This document shows, one piece after another, positions 17,375 through 25,662 of a stretch of DNA of 64,000 nucleotides (position 1 is its first letter; every line of letters begins with the position of its first letter). The stretch comes from an uncultured bacterium (GTDB taxonomy: Bacteria; Bacillota; Clostridia; Lachnospirales; Lachnospiraceae), in the NCBI GenBank assembly GCA_947383005.1, contig CANDBT010000005.1, forward strand, positions 85,253 to 149,252, read 5' to 3'. The position numbers were made by a program, and so were the translations under genes. Below the pieces are notes generated by a model, which did not search any database, was not told the origin of the DNA, and saw only the letters and a program-made list of their open reading frames with translations.

Positions 17375-18361
17375 ATGTCGGTTGGGATGGAAAAGCTGCT
17401 GGCATTGGCGGCAGCTATCGGTTTTTTGCTGGACTTGCTGATCGGGGATCCGGAGAACTGGTGGCATCCGGTGAGAGGAATTGGCTGGTTAATCAAATAT
17501 TTGGAGAAGAAGTTGCGGAAAATATTTCCCGCAACGCCGAAAGGGGAACTGGCTGCCGGAGGAATATTGGCAGCGACTGTACTCTTTGCTGTGTGGAGGG
17601 TAAGCGAGGGGGTCTTGCGGATAGCCAGCCGGATTCATCCGATAGCGCTGCTGGCGTTTATGAGCGTAATGAGCTGGCAGATATTGGCGGCAAAATCGTT
17701 GAAAACGGAAAGCATGAAAGTATATTATGCCTTGCGGGAAGGGGATCTTAAGAAGGCCAGAAGCGCGGTTTCGATGATTGTGGGGCGGGATACAGACGGG
17801 CTGTCAGAGGAAGGAGTGATCAAGGCGGCTGTGGAAACCGTAGCAGAAAACACTTCCGACGGGGTGATTGCCCCTCTGTTTTATTTGCTGGTTTTTGGCC
17901 CGGCAGGCGCTTTCGTTTATAAAGCCATCAATACGATGGATTCCATGGTGGGATATAAAAATTCGCGTTATCTGTATTTCGGACGGACGGCTGCCAGGCT
18001 GGATGATTGGGCAAACTGGCTGCCGTCCCGTTTGACTGCGTTGCTGCTGATTGGCACGGCCTGGCTGCTGCCCGGTTTTGACGGAGCGGGGGCATGGCGG
18101 ATTTGGCGCAGGGACCGCCGCTGCCATAAGAGTCCCAATTCTGCCCAGGGTGAAGCTGCCTGTGCCGGAGCGCTGGGGATCCGGTTGGCGGGAGACGCGT
18201 TTTATTTTGGCATATTGCAGAAAAAGCCTACAATTGGAGATGACGGGCGGCCGGTCGAGCCGGAAGATATCCCGAAAGCAAATCGGCTGATGTATGGGGC
18301 TGCGCTGCTGGCTTTGGCTGCCGGCCTTATTATTTCTGTTGCGGGCAGGAATGTGCCGTGA
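17375..18361 (+). CDS. cbiB: Adenosylcobinamide-phosphate synthase (CbiB/CobD-type membrane protein)
   Basis: This membrane enzyme attaches the aminopropanol (phosphate) arm to adenosylcobyrate. The 328-residue protein begins with the family motif DLLIGDPENWWHPVRGIG. It continues with NTMDSMVGYKNSRY and SPNSAQGEAACAGALGI, all typical. Four or five membrane segments are visible. The ATG at 17375 behind AAAGGAAAG is chosen over upstream in-frame codons. The last codons (RNVP stop) form the first unit of a 16-17 bp tandem array that continues downstream, so the C-terminus borders unstable DNA. Confidence 0.92.
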   Translation: MSVGMEKLLALAAAIGFLLDLLIGDPENWWHPVRGIGWLIKYLEKKLRKIFPATPKGELAAGGILAATVLFAVWRVSEGVLRIASRIHPIALLAFMSVMSWQILAAKSLKTESMKVYYALREGDLKKARSAVSMIVGRDTDGLSEEGVIKAAVETVAENTSDGVIAPLFYLLVFGPAGAFVYKAINTMDSMVGYKNSRYLYFGRTAARLDDWANWLPSRLTALLLIGTAWLLPGFDGAGAWRIWRRDRRCHKSPNSAQGEAACAGALGIRLAGDAFYFGILQKKPTIGDDGRPVEPEDIPKANRLMYGAALLALAAGLIISVAGRNVP

Positions 18362-18577
18362 GGGGGAACGTGCTGTGAGGGGGAACGTGCTGTGACGGGA
18401 ATGCGCCGTGAGGGGGAACGTGCTGTGACGGGAATGCGCCGTAAGGGGGAACGTGCCGTGACGGGAATGCGCCGTAAGGGGAAATGTGCTGTGAGGGGGA
18501 ACGTGCCGTGACAGGAACGTGCCGTGACGGGAATGTGCCGTGAGAGGGAACGTGCCATGACGGAGACGTGCTTTGCG
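18346..18577 (+). repeat. Tandem array of about 14 units of 16-17 bp growing from the cbiB stop codon
   Basis: Units alternate between two versions, GGGGGAACGTGCTGTGA (17 bp) and CGGGAATGCGCCGTGA (16 bp). The first unit is the end of cbiB including its stop. Every complete unit ends in TGA or TAA. The rest of the gap (18578-18700) shows nothing further. The array lies inside the cob operon before cobD and, as mRNA, would be G-rich and poorly translated. Confidence 0.88.
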
Positions 18578-18715
18578 GGGGAAACGGATATTGTCTGTCG
18601 GAGGAATAAGGCGGGGCGTTGCCAAAATGGCAGGGATATGCTTTGCAGGAAAATGTAATTTCTGGAATCGGGCAGAAAGTGCGTCACTGAACAGCAATCA
18701 GAAAGGAGCCGCACA

Positions 18716-19780
18716 ATGAATGATAGAGGCCATGGCGGAGATATTTATGATAAGGAGATTATTTTTGATTTTTCCGTTAATGTAAACCCTCTGGGCATCC
18801 CGGCAGGAGTGCAGGAGGCGGTATGCCAGGCGGTAAAATACTGCAGCCGTTATCCGGATACGGAATGCAGAAAACTGGTAAGCGCTTTGTCCCTCTATCA
18901 TCAGGTGGATGAGGAGGACATTGTCTGCGGCAACGGGGCGGCAGATTTGATTTATCGGCTTGTGCAGACCATCCGGCCGAAAAAGGCCCTGGTGCTGGCG
19001 CCGACTTTTTCGGAGTATCAGCAGGCTTTGCAGGAGTCAGGCTGCGAGGTCAGCCATTATTGCCTGAGTCAGGAAAGGGGATTTTTGCCGGAGGAAGAAA
19101 AATTGGCTTCTCTGCTGCCGGGTATGGATATGTTGTTTTTATGCAATCCCAACAATCCCACCGGTCTGGCCATCACCAGGGAGCAAGTGGAAAAGCTGGC
19201 TGCGGCATGTCGGCTAAACCGGACATTTTTGGTGGTGGATGAATGCTTTTGCGATTTTTTGGATGAGCCGGAGAAGTATACGTTTATCGGAAATATGCGG
19301 CAGTATCCGGAAGTTTTGATCCTTCGGGCATTTACCAAAACGTATGCCATGGCTGGTTTACGGCTGGGATATATTATGGGGAAAGATGCCGGATTGATGA
19401 AAAAACTCCGTCATAGCGGGCAGCCATGGAGCGTATCGCTTTTAGCGCAGGAAGCCGGGATGGCGGCGCTTAGGGAGCAGGAATATCTGGATAAGGCGAG
19501 GAAATTGATTGCCGTGGAGCGGGAACGCCTGCGGCGGGGATTGACGGAATTGGGATTTTTTGTCTTTCCCTCCCAAGTGAATTTTCTTCTGTTTAAAGTT
19601 TTGGATGTGGGACGGTACGGGAATTTGTGGGAACGGTGCAGGGATAAAAAAATTCTCATACGGGATTGCGGGAATTTTTGCGGGCTGTCAGGAACCTATC
19701 GCGTTTGTGTGGGACAGGAGGCGGAAAACCGCTATTTGCTGAAGCAATTGGCGATTATCGGCGGCGGACAGGAACAGTAA
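18716..19780 (+). CDS. cobD: L-threonine-O-3-phosphate decarboxylase
   Basis: This PLP enzyme of the aminotransferase fold makes (R)-1-amino-2-propanol phosphate for the nucleotide loop of cobalamin. The 354-residue protein shows HGGDIY near the start, CNPNNPTG, DECFCDF and the PLP Lys208 in FTKTYAMAGLRLGY. These are as expected for CobD rather than for histidinol-phosphate aminotransferase, and the cob cluster supports this. AAAGGAG precedes the ATG. Repeat A1 starts about 16 bases after the stop. Confidence 0.9.
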   Translation: MNDRGHGGDIYDKEIIFDFSVNVNPLGIPAGVQEAVCQAVKYCSRYPDTECRKLVSALSLYHQVDEEDIVCGNGAADLIYRLVQTIRPKKALVLAPTFSEYQQALQESGCEVSHYCLSQERGFLPEEEKLASLLPGMDMLFLCNPNNPTGLAITREQVEKLAAACRLNRTFLVVDECFCDFLDEPEKYTFIGNMRQYPEVLILRAFTKTYAMAGLRLGYIMGKDAGLMKKLRHSGQPWSVSLLAQEAGMAALREQEYLDKARKLIAVERERLRRGLTELGFFVFPSQVNFLLFKVLDVGRYGNLWERCRDKKILIRDCGNFCGLSGTYRVCVGQEAENRYLLKQLAIIGGGQEQ

Positions 19781-19785
19781 ATCCC

Positions 19786-19887
19786 CGAACTGTTATTTAT
19801 GCACAGGCCCGCACAGAGGAATATGCCGCTAAAGCGGCGTGCGGGCCGCGCGGCGAGCAGGGGAAGATGGCTCTTCCCTACTCGATT
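19786..19887 (+). repeat. Family A 3'-end hairpin repeat (A1)
   Basis: After a short variable hairpin (ACAGT, AACTGT) comes TTATGCACAGGCCCGCAC. This is followed by a stem (GCCCGCAC with GTGCGGGC) holding an inner GCCGCT/AGCGGC hairpin. A third hairpin has arms GAGCAGGGGAAG and CTTCCCTACTC. It begins close to the cobD stop and ends 22 bases before the next gene. Confidence 0.75.
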
Positions 19888-19909
19888 AGAAGGAAAGGAT
19901 GGCAGGACA

Positions 19910-21523
19910 ATGAGCTTGTATCGCATAATACTGGCGGATGATGAGGAGGAAGTGCGCAAGGGGATTATTCGGAAGATAGACTGGACAGGATTGGGGTTTG
20001 AGGTGGTAGGCGATGCGGGCAACGGGCAGGATGCCTGGGAAATGATTGAGCAGTTAGAGCCGGATGTAGTGATGACGGATATCCGTATGCCTTATATGGA
20101 CGGATTGACGCTGTCGGCCAAAATCCGGAAAAAATATCCGTCCATGAAAATCCTTATTTTTTCCGGCTATGATGATTTCGAATATGCCAAACAGGCAATT
20201 AAGCTGAAAGTGACGGAATATATCTTAAAGCCGGTAAATATGGAGGAGCTGACGGAAATCTTAAGCCGGGTGAAAGACAGCCTGGATGACGAGATTGAAC
20301 AACGGCGTAATGTAAACCTGCTCAGGGAAAATTATCGGAAAAATTTGCCGATTATCCGGGAATTGTTTTTTAATGACCTGGTGAGGGGAAGCGTGCCGGA
20401 GGAATCTGCCCGTTTAAAACTGCAGGAATATGAGGTGGACATCTTGGGAGCCAGGAAATGGGTGGCAGCGGTGGTTCATGTGGAAGCAGAGGAGTCAAAA
20501 GAGGGACAAGCGATTTCCTTTCATCAGGAACAGGAGCTGATTCCCATATCCGTGAAGCAATTGGTGGAAGACAGCCTGAATGGCTATTTCCGGTTTGCTG
20601 TTTTTAATTCTACGGTCGGTATTACTATCATTGCGGCTATCGACGAAGGAAATACGCAGACAGGGTTTATCGATCTCTTGGGAGAAATATGCAAGGAAGC
20701 CCGGCGGATTCTGGAGGTAACGGTGACTATCGGTGTGGGCCACAGCGGCCAGACTCTGGAGGAAATACAAAAATCTTACCAGTCGGCGGTAGATGCCCTG
20801 GGATATAAGTCCATTGCCGGTAAAGGGGGCACCATCTATATTAACGATATGGAACCGGTGAATCGGGGGAAACTGCAGTTGGATGAGAAAGAAGAGGCAG
20901 AGCTGGTTTCGGCGATTAAATTCGGCACACAGGCAACGATAGAGGAGGCAGTACGCAGGATTGCGGAACGGATGGATGATGCCCGTGTCCACGCCAACCA
21001 ATACCGGATCTACATGCTGTCGATTATGAATTCCCTTGCCCGTCTGACACAGCAGTATGATATGGATTTGGGGCAGATTTTCGGCGTGGAAGATTACAGC
21101 CTGCAGTTGATGCCGGACGGGCAGGAACGGGATGAATTTACTTCGTGGCTGATTTCTGCGGCGTGCCGGATGAATAAAGCAATGAACTGGCAGAGGGACA
21201 ATACCACCCGAAATGTGATTTCCAAAGCAAAACGGTACATTCAGGAGAATTACCGGAATCCGGATTTGTCGGTAGAGATGATTTGCCGTGAGCTGCATTT
21301 GAGCCAGGCTTATTTTTCTACGATGTTTAAAAAAGAAACCGGCCAGACTTATATTGCCTATCTGACGGAGATCCGGCTGAATAGGGCCGTAGAGCTGCTG
21401 AATGAGACAAATGACAAAACTTATGTGATAGCTCAGAAAGTAGGTTATCAGGAACAAAATTATTTCAGCTATGTATTTAAAAAACGATTCGGGGTATCCC
21501 CGACAAAATTCAGAGGAGCCTGA
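19910..21523 (+). CDS. Response regulator with AraC-type DNA-binding domain (YesN-like)
   Basis: The 537-residue protein has an N-terminal receiver (acceptor Asp57 in MTDIRMP; switch Lys in ILKPVN). A long middle region (about 130-420) of the kind seen in YesN-type regulators follows, and two AraC-type helix-turn-helix motifs lie at the C-terminus (about 435-537, with SQAYFSTMFKKETG and KVGYQEQNYFSYVFKKRFG). It is encoded just before a YesM-type kinase and two sugar-binding proteins. The likely target is the downstream mglBAC transporter (inference). Upstream in-frame ATG codons fall inside repeat A1; the start at 19910 begins exactly at the receiver. Confidence 0.92.
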   Translation: MSLYRIILADDEEEVRKGIIRKIDWTGLGFEVVGDAGNGQDAWEMIEQLEPDVVMTDIRMPYMDGLTLSAKIRKKYPSMKILIFSGYDDFEYAKQAIKLKVTEYILKPVNMEELTEILSRVKDSLDDEIEQRRNVNLLRENYRKNLPIIRELFFNDLVRGSVPEESARLKLQEYEVDILGARKWVAAVVHVEAEESKEGQAISFHQEQELIPISVKQLVEDSLNGYFRFAVFNSTVGITIIAAIDEGNTQTGFIDLLGEICKEARRILEVTVTIGVGHSGQTLEEIQKSYQSAVDALGYKSIAGKGGTIYINDMEPVNRGKLQLDEKEEAELVSAIKFGTQATIEEAVRRIAERMDDARVHANQYRIYMLSIMNSLARLTQQYDMDLGQIFGVEDYSLQLMPDGQERDEFTSWLISAACRMNKAMNWQRDNTTRNVISKAKRYIQENYRNPDLSVEMICRELHLSQAYFSTMFKKETGQTYIAYLTEIRLNRAVELLNETNDKTYVIAQKVGYQEQNYFSYVFKKRFGVSPTKFRGA

Positions 21524-21525
21524 TA

Positions 21526-21668
21526 TTGTTGTTCACACCATGGCTAATCACTCTGCTGATTAGCCATAGGCAAATACAGTTACAGAGCAAAGGCATATGC
21601 CCATTGCCGCAGGCAATTGAAGATGGGCATATGCTGTACTGTTCACAAGGAGTCTGTGAACAATACAG
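21526..21668. repeat. Family C hairpin repeat, full copy (C1)
   Basis: Three nested or successive hairpins are visible. They are ATGGCTAATC with GATTAGCCAT (21540-21567), GCATATGCCCAT with ATGGGCATATGC (about 21594-21634), and GTTCACA with TGTGAAC near the end. TTGTTCACA at the start can also pair with TGTGAACAA at the end to close the whole unit. It fills the gap between the regulator and kinase genes. Confidence 0.7.
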
Positions 21669-21692
21669 CCTGACAGAGAAGGAGGCGCGTCA

Positions 21693-23483
21693 GTGCGGAA
21701 AAGAAAACGCCGTTTTCCTAAGGCCAGCATCCGGTATACGATATTTACCTATTTTACCGTCAGTGCGCTGGTGATGATTTTTTTGATTGGGATTTTTATG
21801 TATGGGAGGCTGGCCGGGCAGACGGCTGCTACTATCCGGGAAGAAAATCAGATGGTCATTAACCAAGTCACGCTTTCGGTGGATTCTTATTTGCGGACCA
21901 TCATGAAGCTGTCGGATTCCCTGTATTACGGGGTAATAAAAAATGCCGATTTGTCTACGGGGGCGGAAACCGTAAACAGTGAATTTTCGCTATTGTACGA
22001 TAATAATAAGGATTCCATTTCCAATATCGCCCTTCTTTCCAAAGACGGGGAATTGCTGACTGCCATACCTGCCGCCCGCCTGAAAAGCGATATGGATGTG
22101 ACAGGGGAGGAGTGGTTTAAAAACGCTCTTGGGCGGCCGGATAATTTATATTTTTCCATGCCTCATGTCCAGTATATTTTTGATAACAGCGAAAATCAGT
22201 ACCGTTGGGTGATTACCCTGACCCGTGCGGTGGAGATCACCGAAGGGACATCTACGGACCAGGGAGTTTTGCTGATTGATATCACTTATGGAAGCCTTCA
22301 ATACATGTTGGATAATCTTGTTTTGGGAAATCAGGGTTATCTGTATTTGGTCAGCAGCGGAGGCGGGCTGATCTATCATCCAAGGATGCAGATGATCGAT
22401 GCGAATCTGGAAACAGAAAATCTCGAGGCGGCTGCCGGATATCGCGATGGTAACTACCAGGAGATATTTGAAGGAGAGAAACGCGACGTTGTAGTGAAAT
22501 CCGTGGGTTATACCGGTTGGAAAATTATCGGGGTGACGCCGGCTGGGGGTTTTTCCTTAAGCGGGATGAAGACCAAACTGTTCCTGATTTTTGTGGTTGC
22601 CTTTTTTTTGTTTCTCCTTGCCATTGTTAATGCTTTTATTTCCACGAAGATTACCGCTCCGATACAAGAGCTGGAAAAATCGGTCAATGCGCTGGAGGCG
22701 GGGGAGCTGGATGCGGAAATTTATATGGGAGGTTCCTACGAAATCCACCACCTGGGCCGTTCTATTGATGATATGGCCAAGCGGATACAAACATTGATGG
22801 ACGATATTGTGGCTGAACACGAGTCCAAGCGAAAGAGGGAGTTTGATACCCTTCAGTCCCAGATTAACCCTCATTTTTTGTATAATACTTTGGATATTAT
22901 CGTGTGGATGATTGAGAACGAACAGAAACAAGAGGCGGTGAAGGTGGTTACTGCCCTGGCACGGTTTTTTCGCATCAGTCTCAGCAAAGGTAAAAGCATT
23001 ATCCCGGTAAGGGATGAGCTGGAACATGTGAGAAATTACCTGATGATTCAGCAGATGCGGTTTAAGAATAAGTTTATTTATCGGATTGAGGCAAAAGAAG
23101 AGGTATTGGGGCTGGCTTCCTTAAAGCTGATGCTGCAGCCTTTGGTGGAAAATGCCATTTATCATGGTATGGAGTTTATGGATGGAGACGGAGAGATTGT
23201 GGTAAAAGCCTACAAGGAACAGGGACAGCTTCATTACAAGGTTGAGGATAACGGGCTGGGTATGACTAAGGAACAGACAGAAAGCCTGATGACGGAAAAA
23301 AATCACGTAGCTTCCGGCCGGGGTTCGGGTATAGGCGTAAAAAATGTCAACGAGCGGATACGTTTGTATTTTGGTGAAGAGTATGGCTTGTCCATTGAGT
23401 CGGAGCCTGACGAGGGCACGGTCATTGAGATTTGCCTGCCAGCCATATCGTATCAGGAATTGATGGAAAAGGAGCAGGCATGA
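21693..23483 (+). CDS. Membrane sensor histidine kinase (YesM-like)
   Basis: GTG start at 21693 behind AGAAGGAGG; 596 residues. One membrane helix near residues 15-38, an extracytoplasmic Cache-like sensor region (about 40-285), a second helix (about 290-312) and a HAMP segment precede the catalytic part. The His_kinase motif has phospho-acceptor His394 in QINPHFLYNT. The ATPase domain shows PLVENAIYHG, DNGLGM and GSGIGVKNV. This is the YesM/LytS class, which pairs with AraC-type regulators such as the one upstream. The stop overlaps the start of a membrane-anchored sugar-binding protein, suggesting a three-part sensor. Confidence 0.92.
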   Translation: MRKRKRRFPKASIRYTIFTYFTVSALVMIFLIGIFMYGRLAGQTAATIREENQMVINQVTLSVDSYLRTIMKLSDSLYYGVIKNADLSTGAETVNSEFSLLYDNNKDSISNIALLSKDGELLTAIPAARLKSDMDVTGEEWFKNALGRPDNLYFSMPHVQYIFDNSENQYRWVITLTRAVEITEGTSTDQGVLLIDITYGSLQYMLDNLVLGNQGYLYLVSSGGGLIYHPRMQMIDANLETENLEAAAGYRDGNYQEIFEGEKRDVVVKSVGYTGWKIIGVTPAGGFSLSGMKTKLFLIFVVAFFLFLLAIVNAFISTKITAPIQELEKSVNALEAGELDAEIYMGGSYEIHHLGRSIDDMAKRIQTLMDDIVAEHESKRKREFDTLQSQINPHFLYNTLDIIVWMIENEQKQEAVKVVTALARFFRISLSKGKSIIPVRDELEHVRNYLMIQQMRFKNKFIYRIEAKEEVLGLASLKLMLQPLVENAIYHGMEFMDGDGEIVVKAYKEQGQLHYKVEDNGLGMTKEQTESLMTEKNHVASGRGSGIGVKNVNERIRLYFGEEYGLSIESEPDEGTVIEICLPAISYQELMEKEQA

Positions 23484-24457
23484 TCACCAAAAGAGAAAAA
23501 CTTTTATGGATATTTTATGGAATTGCGCTGCTGGTCCTGTTTTTGCTGTCCTCGACCAATTTGATTATCAAGGAAAAAGAACCGGAGATCTATTCGTTTT
23601 CGGTAATTGTTGAAGATACTACCGATGAGTATTATGTGAACTTCCGAAAAGGGGTGGAGAGGGCGGCTATAGAACTGAATGCGGATGTCAGTTTTATAAC
23701 TTTGTATGAAGCGGATAATCAGGAGCAGCAGACGGAACTGATGCTGCGGGAGCAGCAGGATGGCAGCCGCGGCCTGATTGTATCGCCGGTTGAGCAGGAG
23801 ACGGTAGTCCGCTTGCTGTCGGAAAAACGGATTGTCATTCCGCTTGTTTTTATCAATTCGGAAGCCAGCCTCGTCGGTGAAGGAGTTTCAACAAGGATTG
23901 CTTTTGATTATCATACCATGGGGAAACAGTTGGCAGAGCAGGTTTTGACGGAACAGGGGAGGGGAGCGACGGTATATCTGCTTGGACAAAAATCCCCGGA
24001 TATGGTCAGCCGTCAATTTATGGACGGCATTTGCAGCGTTTTGGATACCGGTTTGTGCCGTTTGATTGCTTGTCAGGGGGCACAGGAAGGGGAGGTGGCC
24101 GATACGGTAAAAAAGCTGTCCGAAGGCCGCCGGGAAGGCGTGGTAATTATTGCGTTGGATCCGGGGATTTTGACAGAAGCCGCACAATTTTTGTCTGATC
24201 ATGATGAGGACAGGGCGTCGGTTGCCCTATATGGAAGAGGCACAACCGTGCGGATTTTAAATTACCTGGATAAGGAGATTATCGAGGGGCTGTGCATTAC
24301 CGATGATTTTAGCGCCGGTTATCTGAGCGTAAAAAAGGCGGTAGAGCTGTCGGACAGCAAGTTTACCGCACAGGCGGAATTTTTGAAAAGCGATTATATC
24401 AAAAAGGAAGACCTGCGGGATGAAAATTATGAGAAATTATTGTATCCTATTGAATAG
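23480..24457 (+). CDS. Membrane-anchored periplasmic-binding-protein-like sensor component
   Basis: The ATG at 23480 overlaps the kinase stop (ATGA). The 325-residue protein has one N-terminal membrane helix (about 8-28) and no lipobox, then a type-1 sugar-binding fold (VIVEDTTDEYYVNFRKGVERAA and later sugar-binding-like strands). It thus stays tethered outside the cell next to the kinase. In Clostridium beijerinckii, XylFII works this way: a binding protein fused to a membrane anchor senses xylose and signals to a LytS kinase. The same role is inferred here, with an unknown, probably hexose, ligand. It is not expected to feed a transporter. Confidence 0.8.
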   Translation: MITKREKLLWIFYGIALLVLFLLSSTNLIIKEKEPEIYSFSVIVEDTTDEYYVNFRKGVERAAIELNADVSFITLYEADNQEQQTELMLREQQDGSRGLIVSPVEQETVVRLLSEKRIVIPLVFINSEASLVGEGVSTRIAFDYHTMGKQLAEQVLTEQGRGATVYLLGQKSPDMVSRQFMDGICSVLDTGLCRLIACQGAQEGEVADTVKKLSEGRREGVVIIALDPGILTEAAQFLSDHDEDRASVALYGRGTTVRILNYLDKEIIEGLCITDDFSAGYLSVKKAVELSDSKFTAQAEFLKSDYIKKEDLRDENYEKLLYPIE

Positions 24458-24473
24458 TTGGGAGAGAACGGAT

Positions 24474-25514
24474 ATGGGTATTTCTTTTAACGGGAAATTA
24501 CGGTTAAAAAAGGGGGAAAAGGCCGTTCTTTTGTGTTTGGCGGCATTGCTGCTGGCCGGCTGCACAGGAGAGAAGCAGGAAAAGGAAAAGAATTCCATCC
24601 GGATTGGCGTCAGTTTGTACCGGGGAGACGATACGTTTATTAATAATATTCGCGGAGAGCTGGAAAACTGCGCGAAAAAGTATGAACAGGAGCACGGAGT
24701 GAAAATAACTTTGGATATCCAGGATGCAAAAGGAAGCCAAAATACGCAAAATAACCAGGTAGACCGGTTTATCTCTTTGGGATGTGACGCTATGTGCATT
24801 AATCTTGTGGACAGGATGGATGCTTCTTTTATTATCGATAAAGCCATGGCGGCAGGAATTCCCCTGGTGTTTTTTAACCGGCAGCCGGTGGAAGAAGATA
24901 TGAACCGCTGGGACCAACTGTACTATGTGGGAGCCGTAGCCAAGGAATCCGCTGTGCTGCAGGGCAGTATAGTGGTTGACGAATACCGCAAAAACCCGCG
25001 GGCGATTGATCTTAACGGGGACGGGGTGGTCAGCTATGTGCTGCTGGAAGGGGAGACAAGCCATCAGGATTCCCTGATTCGCACAGAGTGGTCTATCCAG
25101 ACACTGAAAGACGGCGGGGTGCCGATTGAAAAAATTACCGGTGGAATAGCAAACTGGGAAAAAAGTCAGGCATCTGCCCTGATGGAACAATGGCTGGTTC
25201 AGTATCCGGATACGATTGAGCTGGTAATCTGCAATAATGACGATATGGCTTTGGGAGCCATTGACGCATTGGAGAGGGCTCAGGCGGATAAGATTAACCT
25301 GGTAGGCATCGATGCGACTACCCCGGGCATGGAAGCCATTCGGACAGGGAAACTTTTGGGTACGGTGTCTGCCGATAAGGAACAGTATGCAGGTGCTATT
25401 TTCGCCATCGCTTCGGCTAAGGCCCTTGGGGAGGAGATTAATTCGGATATTGTGCTGGAAAATGGAAAATATTATTGGTGCCCTCAGGTGATTGTGATGA
25501 AAGAACAGCAGTAA
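24474..25514 (+). CDS. Sugar-binding lipoprotein, MglB-like
   Basis: The ATG at 24474 behind GGGAGAG gives 346 residues with a lipobox LLLAGC near residue 30, so it is a lipoprotein. The mature part is a type-1 periplasmic-binding fold. A loop DLNGDGVVSY corresponds to the Ca2+-binding loop of the galactose/glucose-binding protein MglB, and CNNDDMALGAIDAL is the usual hinge-region motif. It lies 17 bases after the anchored sensor and before mglB, so the cell has two MglB-like lipoproteins in one locus. It may serve the sensor, or broaden the transporter's specificity. Confidence 0.85.
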   Translation: MGISFNGKLRLKKGEKAVLLCLAALLLAGCTGEKQEKEKNSIRIGVSLYRGDDTFINNIRGELENCAKKYEQEHGVKITLDIQDAKGSQNTQNNQVDRFISLGCDAMCINLVDRMDASFIIDKAMAAGIPLVFFNRQPVEEDMNRWDQLYYVGAVAKESAVLQGSIVVDEYRKNPRAIDLNGDGVVSYVLLEGETSHQDSLIRTEWSIQTLKDGGVPIEKITGGIANWEKSQASALMEQWLVQYPDTIELVICNNDDMALGAIDALERAQADKINLVGIDATTPGMEAIRTGKLLGTVSADKEQYAGAIFAIASAKALGEEINSDIVLENGKYYWCPQVIVMKEQQ

Positions 25515-25563
25515 ATCATTATAATAATCAAAGAAATTTTATAAAAAATCTAAAAAAATCATA

Positions 25564-25592
25564 TGGAATAATGTTCAAAAATTAGGTATAAT
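25564..25592 (+). promoter_or_regulatory. Probable promoter of mglBAC
   Basis: TATAAT at 25587-25592 is perfect. The -35 region is weak (TGGAAT at 25564-25569, 17-base spacing), which fits a promoter that needs an activator such as the YesN-like regulator upstream. The region is AT-rich. Confidence 0.5.
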
Positions 25593-25662
25593 AACAGAGT
25601 CAGTAAGGCAATGTAGCCAAAGCTGAATAATTCAATTCCATATAAAAGGGAGGATTTGAGAC

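Noticed and set aside
18346-18577. CRISPR array in the cob operon
   Set aside because: Units are 16-17 bp, directly adjacent and without spacers, so this is a simple tandem array.
12068-19780. Genomic island bounded by the recombinase and carrying the cob genes
   Set aside because: No att-like direct repeats were found and the cob genes have the same base use as their neighbours, so linkage is probably chance.
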